Below, one piece after another: positions 13,841 to 25,754 of a stretch of DNA of 64,000 nucleotides. The notes under the pieces are model-generated. The model ran no database searches. It was not told the origin of the DNA and was given only the letters and a program-made list of their open reading frames with translations. Every line of letters begins with the position of its first letter. Positions within the stretch are counted from its first letter, which is position 1. The translations under genes and the position numbers were made by a program. This stretch comes from Gonocerus acuteangulatus (taxonomy: Eukaryota > Arthropoda > Insecta > Hemiptera > Coreidae). Location: contig OX328123.1 in the NCBI GenBank assembly GCA_946811695.1, forward strand, positions 29,490,322 through 29,554,321, given 5' to 3'.

Positions 13841-15070
13841 AAGGAACCTACTGGACTTTTTAAAAGTCTGACTCGCTAAATAAATTGAGGAAATTGCCTT
13901 TGACGTGCATCTGTGTTCGGGTAGTAACGCTCAGGCAATATAGTAATTATGTCAAACGGCGAATAAAACTTATTGTAAATTTATAAAAGGAAGAGACAAA
14001 ATTCGGCAGCCTATTGGTAAGGAAGGGCATAAGAGGTTAAGTGGGACTCCTTACAGACCAGATGAACCAGCACACAATGTATTTAATTGAGAAGACTGAT
14101 TGTCGATGGTGCCTTGTGTGAATTGAGAATCTCATAACGCAATAGTATTTCTAACTCAAAATAAAATTCAACTGAAAATGTGTCACTCTTGCCTATGTAG
14201 GGGGCTTAGCATTAACCTTTTCGATGCGACTTGGGCTAGCTGCCAACTCCCTCCACAGGCGGACCAAACTCCCTCTCCTAGGGCGGCCATACGCGCACCC
14301 GTATTTTTTTTTTGTTTCTTATGCGCTCGTCACTAATCATCATTTTCATGTTTATCTTACGTGAACGAAGACGTGTATTACCTGAAACGATTAATTTACT
14401 GCAATTTAGGTTCGCAGCAAACCTACAATAACCATTTAAAACAAAGTTTACTTACTTTTACCACTGCTTGTTTTTAGACGTGATTTTTAAATGTAGCTAT
14501 GGAAATGTTATTTTATTTATTATTATAATAAGCTACTCCTTTATTATTTACAGTTTGACTAAAAAAATGCCCAAAGAACATTTTTACCGTGCACCCGTTG
14601 TAAGTTACTTATAACGTTCAAAATGTGTATGTTACCAGTTAAGGATTTAACCAGCAATTATCCCCCATTCCTGCTAGAGCACTCTGTACACGCTCAAGGC
14701 TAAAGAGGGCTCGCAATCAAGAGATACAGCTGTGGCGAGAATACTCGGGCGTCGCATCGAATGGGTTAATACAGGAAGGATGACACAAGTGTCCTCTGGT
14801 GTACTAGCTCTGAGGCTAGGTACATACATTTTTGATGGTTGATAAAGATATATATACCATGTCTTTCACGGTCATAACTGTGACGTTGTGAATAAAACCG
14901 ATTTTGGAGTTGTGTCACTTTAGAAATACTAGTGCGATATATTAACCATAATTCGGGTATCATAAGTAGTTTGGCAGAGCCCATCATAAATCCAAATGAA
15001 ATAGGACGGGGTGTTCCTAGGAGGAAGGGAAATAAAGCAGCTGGTATTTATAGACATTTCCGGGTATTTT
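13841..15070. other. No gene seen
   Basis: Unassigned DNA. Short frames (14,766-14,987 minus; 14,932-15,192 plus) run into low-complexity sequence. A T run at about 15,085-15,113 may be the A-tail of a minus-strand retroposed sequence. Confidence 0.3.
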
Positions 15071-15080
15071 GCATTCCTGA

Positions 15081-15113
<33 letters not shown>

Positions 15114-15116
<3 letters not shown>

Positions 15117-15375
15117 TGCGTCTGCTACTGGGCTATTAGCACTACTGAATAATATGCTTAAAATGACCTATATACATAAAATAAAAACATGAATAGTTCT
15201 GCTCTTTTCCATTTTTAACGAGCATCTGTTTCAATTATTAATTTTGCAATTAATTTCCTTCCAGAGGTGTGTGCATGCGTGGTAATACTCTACTTAATAA
15301 ATTCATAAAAATACACATCTTCGTTTTTTGATGTTACGCAGGAACGGGATGAAGCACCCCTAGTGATAGAAGAAA
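15114..15375 (+). repeat. HINE-like 5' fragment, diverged
   Basis: Contains diverged versions of the HINE left-half words in order: 'taaaataaaaacatgaatagttct', 'ttaattttgca', 'tacgcaggaacgggat' and 'ctagtg.tagaa'. It stops at an A/G-rich tract near 15,370. Confidence 0.6.
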
Positions 15376-15660
15376 AAAGAAAGAAAAAAATACCTTTGGC
15401 ATTTTTCTCGTTTTTCTTCGTTTCTGAGAAAAACGCAAAAAACGAAAACACAATCTTGAATAGGCATTCTTTTAAAATGCCTACATAAGAATCATTAAAA
15501 GTATATGATTTATCTTCCATCCCCTCTACCACCCACATCCGCACAAAACAAAACAACAGAAAATCTTCTTCGCCAAAAAAATTAAATGATGTCATGTAAA
15601 ACTGCAAGTAAAACATAATTATTTTTTGAGAGGAGATCGTTGACCGTAGATGATGCAAGG

Positions 15661-16009
15661 TTCCCCTGCATCACACCCAACTGCAATAGTGCGTACATTG
15701 GACAGACTAAAAACCCAGTAAAAAAACGTATCAACAACCACAAAAACGATGTACGGAATAAAGACATAAAGACAGCTTTAACTAGACATGCCATCACAGA
15801 CGGACCACTTAGGTTTTGAGGGACAGATGACTTAGGTTTTGACCAATACTCACTCCATCCTTTCCACTGAATCCAACGAAGACAAACGCCTCCTTTCCGA
15901 ATCAATTTTTATCCACCTAGAAAATAACCCAGTTAATGACAAACTTGACAAAGAAGTCATCTCCTCTACCTACTCCAACATCTTCCATTTATTAAAAACT
16001 CCATCCTAA
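15661..16009 (+). pseudogene. Penelope-like ORF, GIY-YIG C-terminus (frameshifted)
   Basis: From 15,661 the plus strand reads a C-x4-C segment, then A-Y-I-G-Q-T, an R-I-x2-H motif and T-A-L-T-R-H-A, matching the GIY-YIG endonuclease region that follows the reverse transcriptase in Penelope-like retroelements. After about 15,830 a short duplicated stretch breaks the frame. A second frame then reads the family C-terminus (E-x-P/S-N-x2-K-R-L-L-S-E-S-I to a stop at 16,009), matching 19,549-19,767. The RT domain is absent, so this is a 5'-truncated, frameshifted copy. Confidence 0.75.
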
Positions 16010-16417
16010 TCCCCTATACCGCCTGCAATATAGCCCTTTATACCTGCCTCCCTTTCCATTAACACATCATTTTATGACTTTATGACACCTTACTGTACTA
16101 CGCTCTTTCTTTCATCTTCTATGTTCTCTGTCCATTGGGTGGTCCAGAACCCCCCCCCCCCCCCTCACCAACTCCTTTCTTCCTATGTTTCCCTGTATTA
16201 ACTGTCAGAAATGATGTTCTCTATCTTCCCATCGGTAAGCCCATATTGTTATTTTTATATCTAATCTAATATGTAATCTGTTATTCTTATATCTGTTTTC
16301 CTAATAATCCAAACACTTCAAGAGCACATTGTTCTTCTATATATTATGTTCTAGTATTTTATGTTTTTGTCGTTTTCCATATATGTATGTATATATGTAT
16401 GTGTATTTGTGTATGTA

Positions 16418-16469
<52 letters not shown>

Positions 16470-16498
16470 TATTACATCCGTCCTACTTGTTTTTTACA

Positions 16499-16537
16499 GC
16501 CCTGATGAAGGCTTGAAGTTCAAGCCAAAACGTCGGC
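16499..16537 (+). ncRNA. Hammerhead ribozyme motif, likely inactive
   Basis: Order: stem I strand GCC, core CTGATGA, stem II GGCTTGA/TCAAGCC with loop AGT, then AAAAC where the core needs GAAAC, then GTC and the closing stem I strand GGC. The core fits CUGANGA...GAAA except that G12 is A, which should abolish cleavage. It lies about 490 bp downstream of the Penelope-like stop, where such elements carry hammerheads in their terminal repeats. Confidence 0.7.
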
Positions 16538-16979
16538 ACAATAAAACCATTTTTATGATAAAACGTAGTTTTATTAAGTAGCAGTGACCGAAACCCGACA
16601 ATCCCTACCTTGCATAATTTTTTTTATTATTATTTGTTTATTTGAAATCTGTACATAAATCATTTAGTACAATCGTCAAGTTTGTTGACACAGATATTAC
16701 ATAAGTTGATTATAATCAAGGTAAAATTAAAACAAAATAAAAATAATGAAGTATTTCGAAGAAGCCAACCATTGTTGGTACTTCCTAAGTTGGGTAAACA
16801 AATGAATTAATGATCACAATGTGATCAGCTATGTTAGTTTATCTCGGGGCCACTGTCTTTTAAGCCGCCTAGGAGGATTGTCTGGATGGGATTGGGAAGG
16901 TAAGGATAGACCTTCAGGATTAGGATGGTTGGACAATTTGGAGTGGAACATTTGGAAACGGGTAAAAACATAATTTAAC

Positions 16980-17012
16980 ATAGCTACTTTTCTTCGGAAG
17001 AAAGTGATAACA
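16980..17012 (+). repeat. HINE-like 3' terminal hairpin fragment
   Basis: 'atagctacttttcttcggaa' followed by 'gaaagtgataa' is a near match to the hairpin and terminal CTAA of the HINE family. Only the end is recognisable. Confidence 0.45.
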
Positions 17013-17039
17013 CAAAACAAAAAAAACTTTCAATTCCAT

Positions 17040-17361
17040 GAAATAAATTGGTATGAAATAAAAATGGTACAAATTAGAGTCGAAATGGTGAGTTTTAAGC
17101 CTAGCAAGTAACCCCCTAAATTGTTAGTCTACCTACTTTTTAAAAATAAAAAAGGAATTTTTGCTACTTAATTTACTTAACAAATTCGCGCAGCCAAATA
17201 GTAGAGGCTGGCCACTGGCAGCGCTAAGTAGCTCAAGCTGAGTTTGGTCACAAATTACAGTTTGAATACTTCTTTCACACTGTTCGCGGTAGACAAAAAT
17301 GTTTATTGTAGAAAGCAAATATCGGGACTGTCCCGGTCAAATTCGGGACGTATGGCAAGCC
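17040..17361 (-). repeat. hAT-like MITE family Z, truncated copy
   Basis: The right end 'cgggacgtatggcaagcct' with the adjacent self-complementary 'cgggactgtcccg' matches termini found at 44,454-44,948 and 18,177-18,620. The body words 'aaaatggtgagttttaagcc' and 'aatagtag.ggctggcc' recur in all three. GTCCCGG-rich ends of this kind are typical of non-autonomous hAT elements; the left end is missing here. Confidence 0.55.
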
Positions 17362-17870
17362 TACATATATAAACAGATGTTGTTTAAAAATAATGTTTTT
17401 ATTGTTGATGTTATTAGTAGGTAAGTTTTCTCAAAATTGATTATATAACATTTTTTATGATTTTTATAACAGTTTAGTATTATTATTAAATATTATTGAT
17501 TTAAGGATTATTGGCCCTGTAAGACCACACAAAGAGGGAAAGTAAAAAGGCAGAAGGAGAGGAAATGATCTCGGAACACACACCCCGAGCCTCTATTAGA
17601 GGTCTAACTACTTCACACCCCGAACATCAGAGGTACCGCTTCTTTGTAGTTGCCGCTCTAGGTAGGCTGGGGCTATAACACCCAGTACTGGTACTGTAGT
17701 GGTGATTGTCTCATGGGCTTTCTCTCGGCTCGGTGTACAGGAAGTCAGTTGCCTTGTTGAGATATCTACCGAGGGACGTCTAGGAAATTCAGGGCAACCG
17801 TCATATTGACAGGTAAGCCCTGTCAAAACAGGCAAACACATTCAACTTTGACGACACAAAAATCCTTTTC
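17362..17870. other. No gene seen
   Basis: AT-rich spacer followed by a more GC-balanced stretch. The minus-strand frame at 17,608-17,841 (77 residues) is open but shows no domain, no splice context I can defend and no similarity I recognise. Confidence 0.3.
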
Positions 17871-17879
17871 GCACAAAGA

Positions 17880-18020
17880 AATATCGGATAAAACGTCAGA
17901 TGTGAATGCACCCCCTGCGTAAAATCGTGGGTTCGATTTCCACTAAGGGTAGTGGCTTATCTTTCCTAACCTGCCTTATACTGGCTTGTCAAGTTTGGTA
18001 ACCTGTAAATAACCAAATTC
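17880..18020 (+). repeat. tRNA-derived SINE family S1, fragment
   Basis: Contains a B-box-like 'gtgggttcgatttccacta' followed by a body ('gggtagtggctta', 'tttggtaacctgtaaataacc') that matches the minus-strand copies at 55,740-55,925 and 58,505-58,690. The A-box half is degraded. Confidence 0.6.
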
Positions 18021-18176
18021 GGAGTTATATATAAGCGGATGTTAACATCAATACATAAAATCGAAATAAGTAATAATATCATTTCAAAATAACACAATCT
18101 CTCCAAGAAAACGTAACACTATTTTTGCATGAACTATAGTTTAATGGAAAAATTTAGGGAAGAGTAGACTTAAAAT

Positions 18177-18620
18177 TAGGCTTGCCATATTTTTGGTGAA
18201 TGAAACTGGGACACATTAATATGGGATGGGTACACCAGTGAGGGGGGGGGGGGGGGTATGGAATAAATATGGTACAAATTAAAAGCAAAATGGTGAGTTT
18301 TAAGCCTTTTTGGACGCCTCTCAAGCCTACCCACTTTTTAAAAATAAAATAATAATAATCGGCTTCCAAATAGTAGGGGGGCTGGCCGCTGGCAACGCTG
18401 TTCAAGTAGTTCCAGCGTTTCCAGTTAGAATACTTCTCACTCCTTTGACACTGAGCGCGGAAGCCAAAAATGTTGATTGTAGAAAAGTAACCGATTCATA
18501 AAATATTCTTAAAAACATAAATTAACTACTTTTTACATATTACCGCCGTTTTCAGGACATTGATATAACTGGGCGGGACACCGGGACAAGAGCAGAATAC
18601 CGGGACTGTCCCTACTTTGA
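18177..18620 (+). repeat. hAT-like MITE family Z, copy 2
   Basis: Starts 'aggcttgccatatttttgg' and ends near 'ccgggactgtccc', with the same interior as the copies at 17.0 and 44.5 kb. A G run (18,242-18,255) interrupts it. The terminal few bases on the right are lost. Confidence 0.55.
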
Positions 18621-18864
18621 AATAAATCTTCTTAGAGAAAAAAAATATAAGAATTTAAATAAAGAAAGAGAAAAAATATAGGAATTTCAATAAAGAAAAA
18701 AAAATATATAAACAATAAATTAATATTTATTTATGTTAATTTTAACGTCTCATTGAAATTGTTGGGAAGGGAGCACCTTAAACCAATTCTTTATTTGCTG
18801 ATACTGAGCGCTCTTCTATCAGACCAATATCAAACATCAATACGATTTTTCTAAAAAATCTATA

Positions 18865-18908
18865 TTCAGGACGTTTCGGCTACTCTTTGGTAGCCTTCGT
18901 CAGCTAAA
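18865..18908 (-). ncRNA. Hammerhead ribozyme motif, intact core
   Basis: On the minus strand: stem I TTTAG, core CTGACGA, stem II GGCTAC/GTAGCC with loop CAAAGA, then GAAAC, GTC and the stem I partner CTGAA. All core positions of CUGANGA...GAAA...UH are present. Stem III is only AC/GU and would need two copies pairing through the palindrome ACGT, as in dimeric hammerheads of Penelope-like elements. Confidence 0.75.
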
Positions 18909-19050
18909 ATGACAAGAAACAAAGAAAAAAACAGAAATTAATACATAGAAAAAAGGTTTATCAGTAAGATAAATGACAGGTCTATAAATGCAAATCAACT
19001 TATTATAAAAGAACAAATGTTATTATTATGTTGTTAAAATATTAGTTATT

Positions 19051-19100
19051 CGGCGCTAATGGCCAAGATTTATGTCGATGCGCCGTAAAAAAAAAAAAAT
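19051..19100 (+). repeat. SINE family S2 3' tail
   Basis: 'tcggcgctaatggccaagat' and 'gatgcgccgtaaaaa' match the 3' end and A-tail of the complete SINE on the minus strand at 62,334-62,546. Only this tail is present. Confidence 0.6.
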
Positions 19101-19379
19101 TTTTATTGACATATATTAAATATAAAAATACAAGTAAAATGTTATTCACCAATTTTTCTACGAATAAAAATAAATTCGCAGAAAAAATTGTAAATAATCA
19201 CAAAAAATGTGAATATTTACAAAAAAATCAAGTGATTAAAAAAAATCACATTAAAATATACGAATAAAAATTTATTCACATTATAATTTGTGAATAAAAA
19301 TGTATTCACAATAAAATTCGCAAATAAATTATGAATTTATTCGTATTAAGATGATATTACGAAACTTATTGAAGGTGAT

Positions 19380-19450
19380 TTTTTTTTTTTTTTTTATGGA
19401 GGTACAGATGACAAACTGTGTCCCTGCACCATGGTGGTCCCGCAGCGGAC
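19380..19450 (-). repeat. A-tailed retroposed fragment
   Basis: A T run at 19,380-19,396 is followed by GC-richer sequence ('tggaggtacagatgacaaac'). On the minus strand this is a unique body ending in an A-tail, as expected for the 3' end of a retroposed RNA. The family was not identified. Confidence 0.35.
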
Positions 19451-19548
19451 TCGGGGTAAACAAGAAATCTAGGCGCTAATAACTTAGACGTTAAACGCCT
19501 TTAAAAAAAAAAAATAAATAAAAATACGAATTTATTCGTACTTCATAT

Positions 19549-19767
19549 ATGGAAGCGTTGATCGTCGGGGTTTCGGTCAGTGACGGGCATAAATTTGATT
19601 TCCAAAACTTCTCCATCCTCTCCACTGAACCCAACCTTGAGAAGCGTCTCCTTTCTGAATCCATATATATCCATCTAGAAAACGATCCCGTCAATGACAA
19701 AATTGACAAAGAAGTCATCTCCTCAACCTATTCCAACATTTTCCATATCCTCAAAACCTCCCGTTAG
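19549..19767 (+). pseudogene. Penelope-like ORF C-terminus
   Basis: A 72-residue open frame with a G-H-x-F-D-F motif, then E-P-N-x-E-K-R-L-L-S-E-S-I and D-K-E-V-I-S-S-T-Y-S-N-I-F-H before the stop. It is colinear with the piece at 15,661-16,009, and the G-H-x-F-D-F step is what follows GIY-YIG in Penelope-like proteins. Upstream RT and GIY-YIG motifs are absent, so it is a 5'-truncated fragment and not an independent gene. Confidence 0.65.
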
Positions 19768-19789
19768 GTAATCCCACCCGGTTCGTTGC

Positions 19790-20145
19790 CCTATTCCCAC
19801 ACACCGTCTGATCCTTCCCTGTACCTGCAATACCCATCGGCAAGTCCTTTATCTTTACCACCGTCCCTCTGTCCTTACTCCCAGGTCGACTTCCCCCCAA
19901 CCCCTCACCCCCATCCTCTCCTGTCTAGCCCTGGCCCAATCCTTCCCTGTACCTGCAATATCCATCGGCAAGTCCTTTATCTTTACCGCGGTCTTTACCC
20001 TCCTTCCTTACTCCCAGCTCCACTTCTCTCCACCCCTCCCCCCATCCTCTCCTGTCTAGCCCTGCCCCATCCTTCCAGTCTTCAGAAATGTTCTCTTCTT
20101 GAAACGGGACAGTTCTCAATCTTCTCAATAGGTATGTTACTATGA
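19790..20145 (+). repeat. C-rich duplicated 3' region of Penelope-like copy
   Basis: A segment of about 135 bp occurs twice ('ccttccctgtacctgcaata' near 19,812 and 19,948; 'catcctctcctgtctagccc' near 19,912 and 20,045). It lies between the Penelope-like stop codon and the hammerhead at 20,362. The open frames on both strands reflect its C-rich composition. Confidence 0.7.
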
Positions 20146-20361
20146 CACTTGTACTGTATTTGCTTGGATACCATATACATGTATATTTATTTATATTGCT
20201 ATTATTATACTATATATATATATGTATATATATATATGTATATATACATATATATATATATTTATATTTATATTTTCAAGCATATAGGTACTCATATTTA
20301 TGTTAATGTTTCTAGCCTTTTTTTTTGTCCTTACCATTGTTATACCATATATGTTTTTACA

Positions 20362-20400
20362 GCCCTGAAGATGGCTTGTATAGCAAGCCGAAACGTTGGC
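20362..20400 (+). ncRNA. Hammerhead ribozyme motif, intact core
   Basis: Stem I GCC, core CTGAAGA, stem II GGCTTG/CAAGCC with loop TATAG, then GAAAC, GTT and stem I partner GGC. N7 of the core is variable, so CTGAAGA fits. The cleavage triplet would be GUU, which is allowed (UH) but less usual than GUC. It lies about 600 bp after the Penelope-like stop at 19,767. Confidence 0.75.
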
Positions 20401-21215
20401 GGCAATAAATATACATTTTAGCAAATAAAATGTGTTTTATTGAATAAGAACACTGACCGAAACCCCGACGATCAACGCTTCCTACTTCCGAACGGTCGAC
20501 CATATCTTCTCAATTAAGTACTTCATATATTTGTGAATACGAATATAAATAAATTCGTACTTCATATATTTGTGAATACGAATAAAAATAAATTCGTATT
20601 CATAAGTGTGAATACGAATTTATTTTTATTCACATATATTAAATATAAAAATACAAATAAAATTTTATTCGCAAATTTTTCTGCGAATAAAAATGAATTC
20701 GCAGAATTCAATCAATTCCTTCTCATCAATATCTCCTTCTTTCGTCTCCATCTTCTTTATTCTCTATTCCTCATTTCGAAATCCTTACATCTTCAGCCTG
20801 AAAATTAACCCTATTTCCGAATGGATGATAAGCACGCTGTGTACCTAGCAACCCAATTTAATTGGGCAGCCCATTTTATTTCGTTTTAAATAAAGTTTTC
20901 TCTCTCTAAATAAAATTATGCCCATCTCTGGTATGTAGTACCTTATTTCTCCGTTAAAAATTAATTAATGTTATTATTAGCACCTATTTACTTGTATACA
21001 CCTCAATAAAAATCTTTTTTATGTTACTATTGATTTTATAAAACTAATTTCTAGATATACACTAATGTTCACTTTACCTAACATAATTGTTCTAATATTT
21101 TAACAACAATTTGTTCTTTTATAATAAGGTGATTTGTATTTATAGACCTGTCATAACCGGTGATAAACCTTTTTTCTGTGCATTAATTTCTGTTTTTTTC
21201 TTTGTTTCTTGTCAT

Positions 21216-21259
21216 TTTAGCTGACGAAGGCTACCAAAAAGTGGTCGAAACGTCCTGAA
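21216..21259 (+). ncRNA. Hammerhead ribozyme motif
   Basis: Stem I TTTAG/CTGAA, core CTGACGA, then GAAAC and GTC. Stem II (GGCTAC/GTGGTC) needs two G-U wobbles but still pairs throughout. This is the inverted partner of the motif at 18,865-18,908. Confidence 0.7.
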
Positions 21260-21353
21260 TATAGATTTAGTTACAAAAATCGTAATGATGTTTTCTTAGC
21301 CGAATCCTAACTACTCCCTGATTGCTTATCACCTCGATAGCTAACTATCTTCA

Positions 21354-21356
<3 letters not shown>

Positions 21357-21432
<76 letters not shown>
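21357..21432. repeat. (TA)n microsatellite
   Basis: An uninterrupted TA run of about 38 repeats. The open frames reading through it (alternating Y and I residues) are artefacts. Confidence 0.98.
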
Positions 21433-21435
<3 letters not shown>

Positions 21436-21541
21436 CACGTGTCTGTCTGCTTGTCTGGTTGTCCCATTGTCTGTTTGTTCCTTATACAAATCCACACCGC
21501 CCTTATACAAAACCAAACTTGGAATACTGGTAGGTCTGGAT

Positions 21542-21805
21542 TAGACATGCGCGCCGAGGCTGAATTTTCCGACGGCGGCGCGCCGGACTAAAACGGCCGG
21601 CGGCGGCGGCGCGCGCGGCGTGGGGTATTTTTTAACCTCTAAGGGAGATGTTAAAATTGTTATAACAGCCAAGGGAAAGACCCTTGGCGACCACCGAGGA
21701 AGAAACAAGTACCTGGCTGAAGAAGATGGAGATGAATCCATCGAAATATTCCGGGAAGAAGTGAGGAGGAGTACCACCGCTGGAGAAAAATGCCGTTCCA
21801 TCTAA

Positions 21806-21861
<56 letters not shown>

Positions 21862-23745
21862 ATGTATATATAATGTATATTTCTCCGCTATTCACAGGCT
21901 CAAAAGCGGTCCGATTTTGATGAAATTTGGTACGAAAATCGTCCAAATTGAAACGTCAAGTTCGTTAGCCAGCAGAATCCGCCCTCCGGAACATGGGGTT
22001 TGGCCCGAAATTTGCGCGAAAAAACCGCAACGGTTACGTTTTCGGGTTTATATGCTTGCAGATACTCGCGTAATATGTTCCTTAACATACGATAACAAAT
22101 GAAACCATTTTTAAGGCGATATCTGTAACAGTTATTGAGATAAGTGGAACAAACTAATTTTGTGTATTCTATGTGTTTAAATCTCATCTAAACTAAGATG
22201 TTGATTACATTTCGAGTGAAGAAAGTATTCGAAAAAAATATTTTATGAGTAGACATGTAACATTTTGGGATCTTCGTATCTTTTAGTAAATATCTTTAAA
22301 TCGGTTGGAAAGTCGTGGCAAGGGGAAGGTTACCATTCGAAAGCTTACTAATGTCTCTACATAAATTGTTATAAAATAATTTTCGATGGGGCGATGTTAA
22401 TCAGAGAAATAAGGGCCTGAAACTTGGAAAGCGTTTGCTTTCTTTTGAACGGACTTTTGTGTTTGTTTTACTCACTTGTTTGATAAATTGTAATTATCAG
22501 AAAAACTAGTCTATTAGTAAAAGAAGGCATGAAAATGAGAAACTTAGTGATATAGGTACTCGTAATGTTCTCGCAGGGCGAACGTTGTGTTGGTGTGGGA
22601 GGATACTGTCAGTTTCCTGTTGTGGCACTTTAAACTTCCTTCTGTTTGAGATTTTATTTTATATTTTTAACGAATGATCAAACCCAACCAATAATTGTAT
22701 TTATTCCTTTACTATTAGCACTAGAGATATGAACGGAACAGCGCTAAGATGACGCAGTTCCTGCGAGTCGGAGTTTTTCTCTTCAATTACGAGGTTTCCA
22801 AAGCATCTCCCACAAAAGATGGATTCATTCATTGAGTTAAAGACAGGGCCGCCACATCGGGGGGGGGGGGGGGGGGGATGTTACCCCCGGGCACCGCAGG
22901 AGCTTCGCTAATTGGAAAACATTATATAGGTGTCAAATTGATTTGAGAAATATAGGCCGGTTTAGCCTATATTTGTTGGAATGGGATCTATATTTATTTA
23001 ATGTACGTAAACATTGTTATTCGAAATTATATTGCGAGTACAAAATTCACACCCCCCCCCCCTGAGACCACGGGCCCCTGACCAATTGTCCTCTGTGCCC
23101 CGTGAGCCATGGGCATATATAGGGGGGGGGGGGGGTTGAGGAGGCTGCAGCCATGGTAATAATATCAGTCAATTAGAATTTTGCCAGTTTTGTTCTATTG
23201 TTGAGGATTGATGAAAATGAAATAGAATCTTAGAAACTCAAAGATGAAAATAATTTGCCAATGTCCCCACTGAGAAAGTACTTGACTTTTCAGTTTTGTG
23301 GATTTTAAATCCCAATATGTACACGCTTCTTGTATTAAGATTTTTTCTAAAATGGTTTTAAATACGTATAACACCTTTTGTAAATCAATACATTGTAGAT
23401 AGTATACATTTCAACCACGATCAATCAATATTGGGGGCCCATGATCAAAATGTGGTACTGGGCCCGGCTCTGAGATGTGACGGCCCTGGTTAAAGAGTAG
23501 GTTTACATAAAATTCTTTTATTTTATACCTTTCCGATGCAAGCTTTGTCATTTTCTAATCAACGACCACAACACACAAGCGTTATTCGATCAGAAGGTAA
23601 GCTCAAAAAGGCGCTGGCCGGTCACCATGCAGTAAAATCACCGATTTCCTCCCCTCAATCGGCGCGCCGACTGAATAGGCTCGGCGGCGGCGGCGCCGCT
23701 AAAACCCAGCGTGGCGTAGCGGCGCCGGCGCGGCGCGCATGTCTA
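21542..23745. mobile_element. Non-autonomous hAT-type element with 8-bp TSD
   Basis: Terminal inverted repeats TAGACATGCGCGCCG (21,542) and CGGCGCGCATGTCTA (ending 23,745) are flanked by the direct repeat GTCTGGAT at 21,534-21,541 and 23,746-23,753. An 8-bp target duplication points to the hAT superfamily. Both ends continue into GC-rich CGG/GCC-repeat subterminal DNA. The interior (2.2 kb) has a (TA)n tract at 21,811-21,853, family X sequence and homopolymer G/C runs (22,860-22,877; 23,052-23,062; 23,122-23,135), but no transposase. The flanks join into one copy of a repeat also found at 23,870-24,030. Confidence 0.85.
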
Positions 23746-23759
23746 GTCTGGATACGTCA

Positions 23760-23825
23760 AACGTAAGTCTCGTAGGCTAAGTCAAACACGTCTACCAGCT
23801 GTCTGTCTGCATGTTTCTTCCTTAT

Positions 23826-23862
<37 letters not shown>

Positions 23863-24060
23863 CCTTCGTCCGATTTTGACCAAACTTGGCACACAGGTAG
23901 GTCGTGATACGGGGAGTGTCATAGGCTTGGTCAAAAACGTTCTCCGGCTGTCTGTCTGTATGTTTGTTACAAATCCACACCGTTTGACCGATTTTGACCA
24001 AACGTGGCGTACAGGTAGGTCTTGACACGGGGAGAATCATAGACTAGGTAAAAATCGTCT
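23760..24060 (+). repeat. Degenerate tandem repeat with phrase 'gattttgaccaaac'
   Basis: Two to three units of roughly 120 bp, each with 'gctgtctgtctg', 'ttgaccaaac.tggc', 'acaggtaggtc' and 'acggggag'. A (TA)n tract lies in the first. The hAT-type element at 21,542-23,745 is inserted in the unit just upstream. Confidence 0.65.
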
Positions 24061-24211
24061 ATGACTCACACTCGTCTAACAGTTCGAAACATTGAGCCCA
24101 AATACTTACAGTTTTGGTTTATTAGATTTTAATATTAATTATTTGGTTTATAATTTATTTTTGCTTTTATAGATGCAGAAAGTAAGTGGAGCATAGCACG
24201 CCGGGTAACAG

Positions 24212-24212
<1 letters not shown>

Positions 24213-24273
<61 letters not shown>

Positions 24274-24316
24274 TAGTATTTATTGGGTGCTAATGACCTC
24301 ATGGCCCATTTGGTGT

Positions 24317-24378
<62 letters not shown>
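24213..24378. repeat. Two (TA)n microsatellites
   Basis: TA runs at about 24,213-24,268 and 24,321-24,378 are separated by a short segment resembling the SINE S2 tail ('gggtgctaatgacct'). Confidence 0.9.
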
Positions 24379-24381
<3 letters not shown>

Positions 24382-24721
24382 TATTTCCTCTCTGCAGCAA
24401 CCCTACAAAAAGGCCGTCTATTTTGTCCTACATGCTCCAATATACAATGTATATCTTATGTATTTTATAAAATTTTATCATATACATTTTTGGTACAGTA
24501 ATTAAATTGATAATTAATAAATTTAAAAACAAATAGATAAAAGAAATATAAATTATTTTTTTGTTATTACAAATTTCATTCTTATATATTTTTTTTAATT
24601 CAGTCGTTTTTGGGTGTATCAATTATCTTTAGGGTATGCCATGCTCTTTTACAAAAGCTCTGAAACTTGAATAATGTTTATTAAACACCTCTATTTCTGT
24701 AATTTTTTTACAATCTTTTGG

Positions 24722-24768
<47 letters not shown>

Positions 24769-25479
24769 GTATATAAAAATATATATAAATTCTCTAACAA
24801 GTAAAGACATAAATAACATTTTGAATAGTTCATTCAGCCAAATCTACAGACTCCTGTGTCCTTTTAATCTTTTCGGCCCCTGCTTGAACACAAAACTCAA
24901 AATAAAGTCTCTCCGCTTGATAACTCAGACTAGCTGGACATCACCATACAAAATTATTTTATAATCACCATAAACATACTTTCATAGCATCTGAGCCATG
25001 CCTGTTATGTAAAGCTGATACCAATACAGTATTACATCTGTTACTCAAGTGCCAAATCCTCCAGTGTCTTAGATTAAAATACATCCCGATGGTTTGCAGA
25101 GGAGCTGTGCAAGACTAACTAATAAGTCTTCTTACTGCAGAAAAGGAAGAACTAAATAATTTATTAACATTTATAGACAAAAGTTTGCAGCTCAGGAGAT
25201 AATTATCAATATAGGTTTACCTTTAATTTTGTAACCATAAGAAATTTTTTTCTTTTTTGACCTGAAATTATACATGTATGTATCACTTTTATATAGTTTT
25301 TTTTTCTTTTGGTTATTTGTTATTTACAGACTTCTTTTTTATTTAAGTTCCTGTTTCTTTCTTTGTCACTACATTTAGAAAATATTTAATTTAGTTGAGG
25401 AGCTAGTCTAAAGAATTATTTAGAATACTTTATTTGTATATATTGGTATTTCACATTGTATATTGTAAGGAATTATGAA

Positions 25480-25661
<182 letters not shown>

Positions 25662-25754
25662 TTATTTATTTTCATAAATATGGCAAAGGTCCAAAAAATA
25701 GTACTCCAGATTCTTGCACTATTTTATTTTTGATACGCCCTACATGTTTCAAAA

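Larger units (their letters stand above)
18840..21290 (+). mobile_element. Penelope-like composite with inverted terminal segments
   Basis: A roughly 190-bp segment at about 18,850-19,050 (minus orientation) and 21,090-21,290 (plus) is inverted. Both carry the words 'tgtttcttgtcattttagct' and 'gaaacgtcctgaatatag' with a hammerhead. Between them lie a Penelope-like C-terminal ORF (19,549-19,767), its 3' region and another hammerhead (20,362-20,400). Penelope elements are known for terminal repeats in direct or inverted orientation. At least two subfamilies are nested here, since the inner and outer hammerheads differ. Confidence 0.6.
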
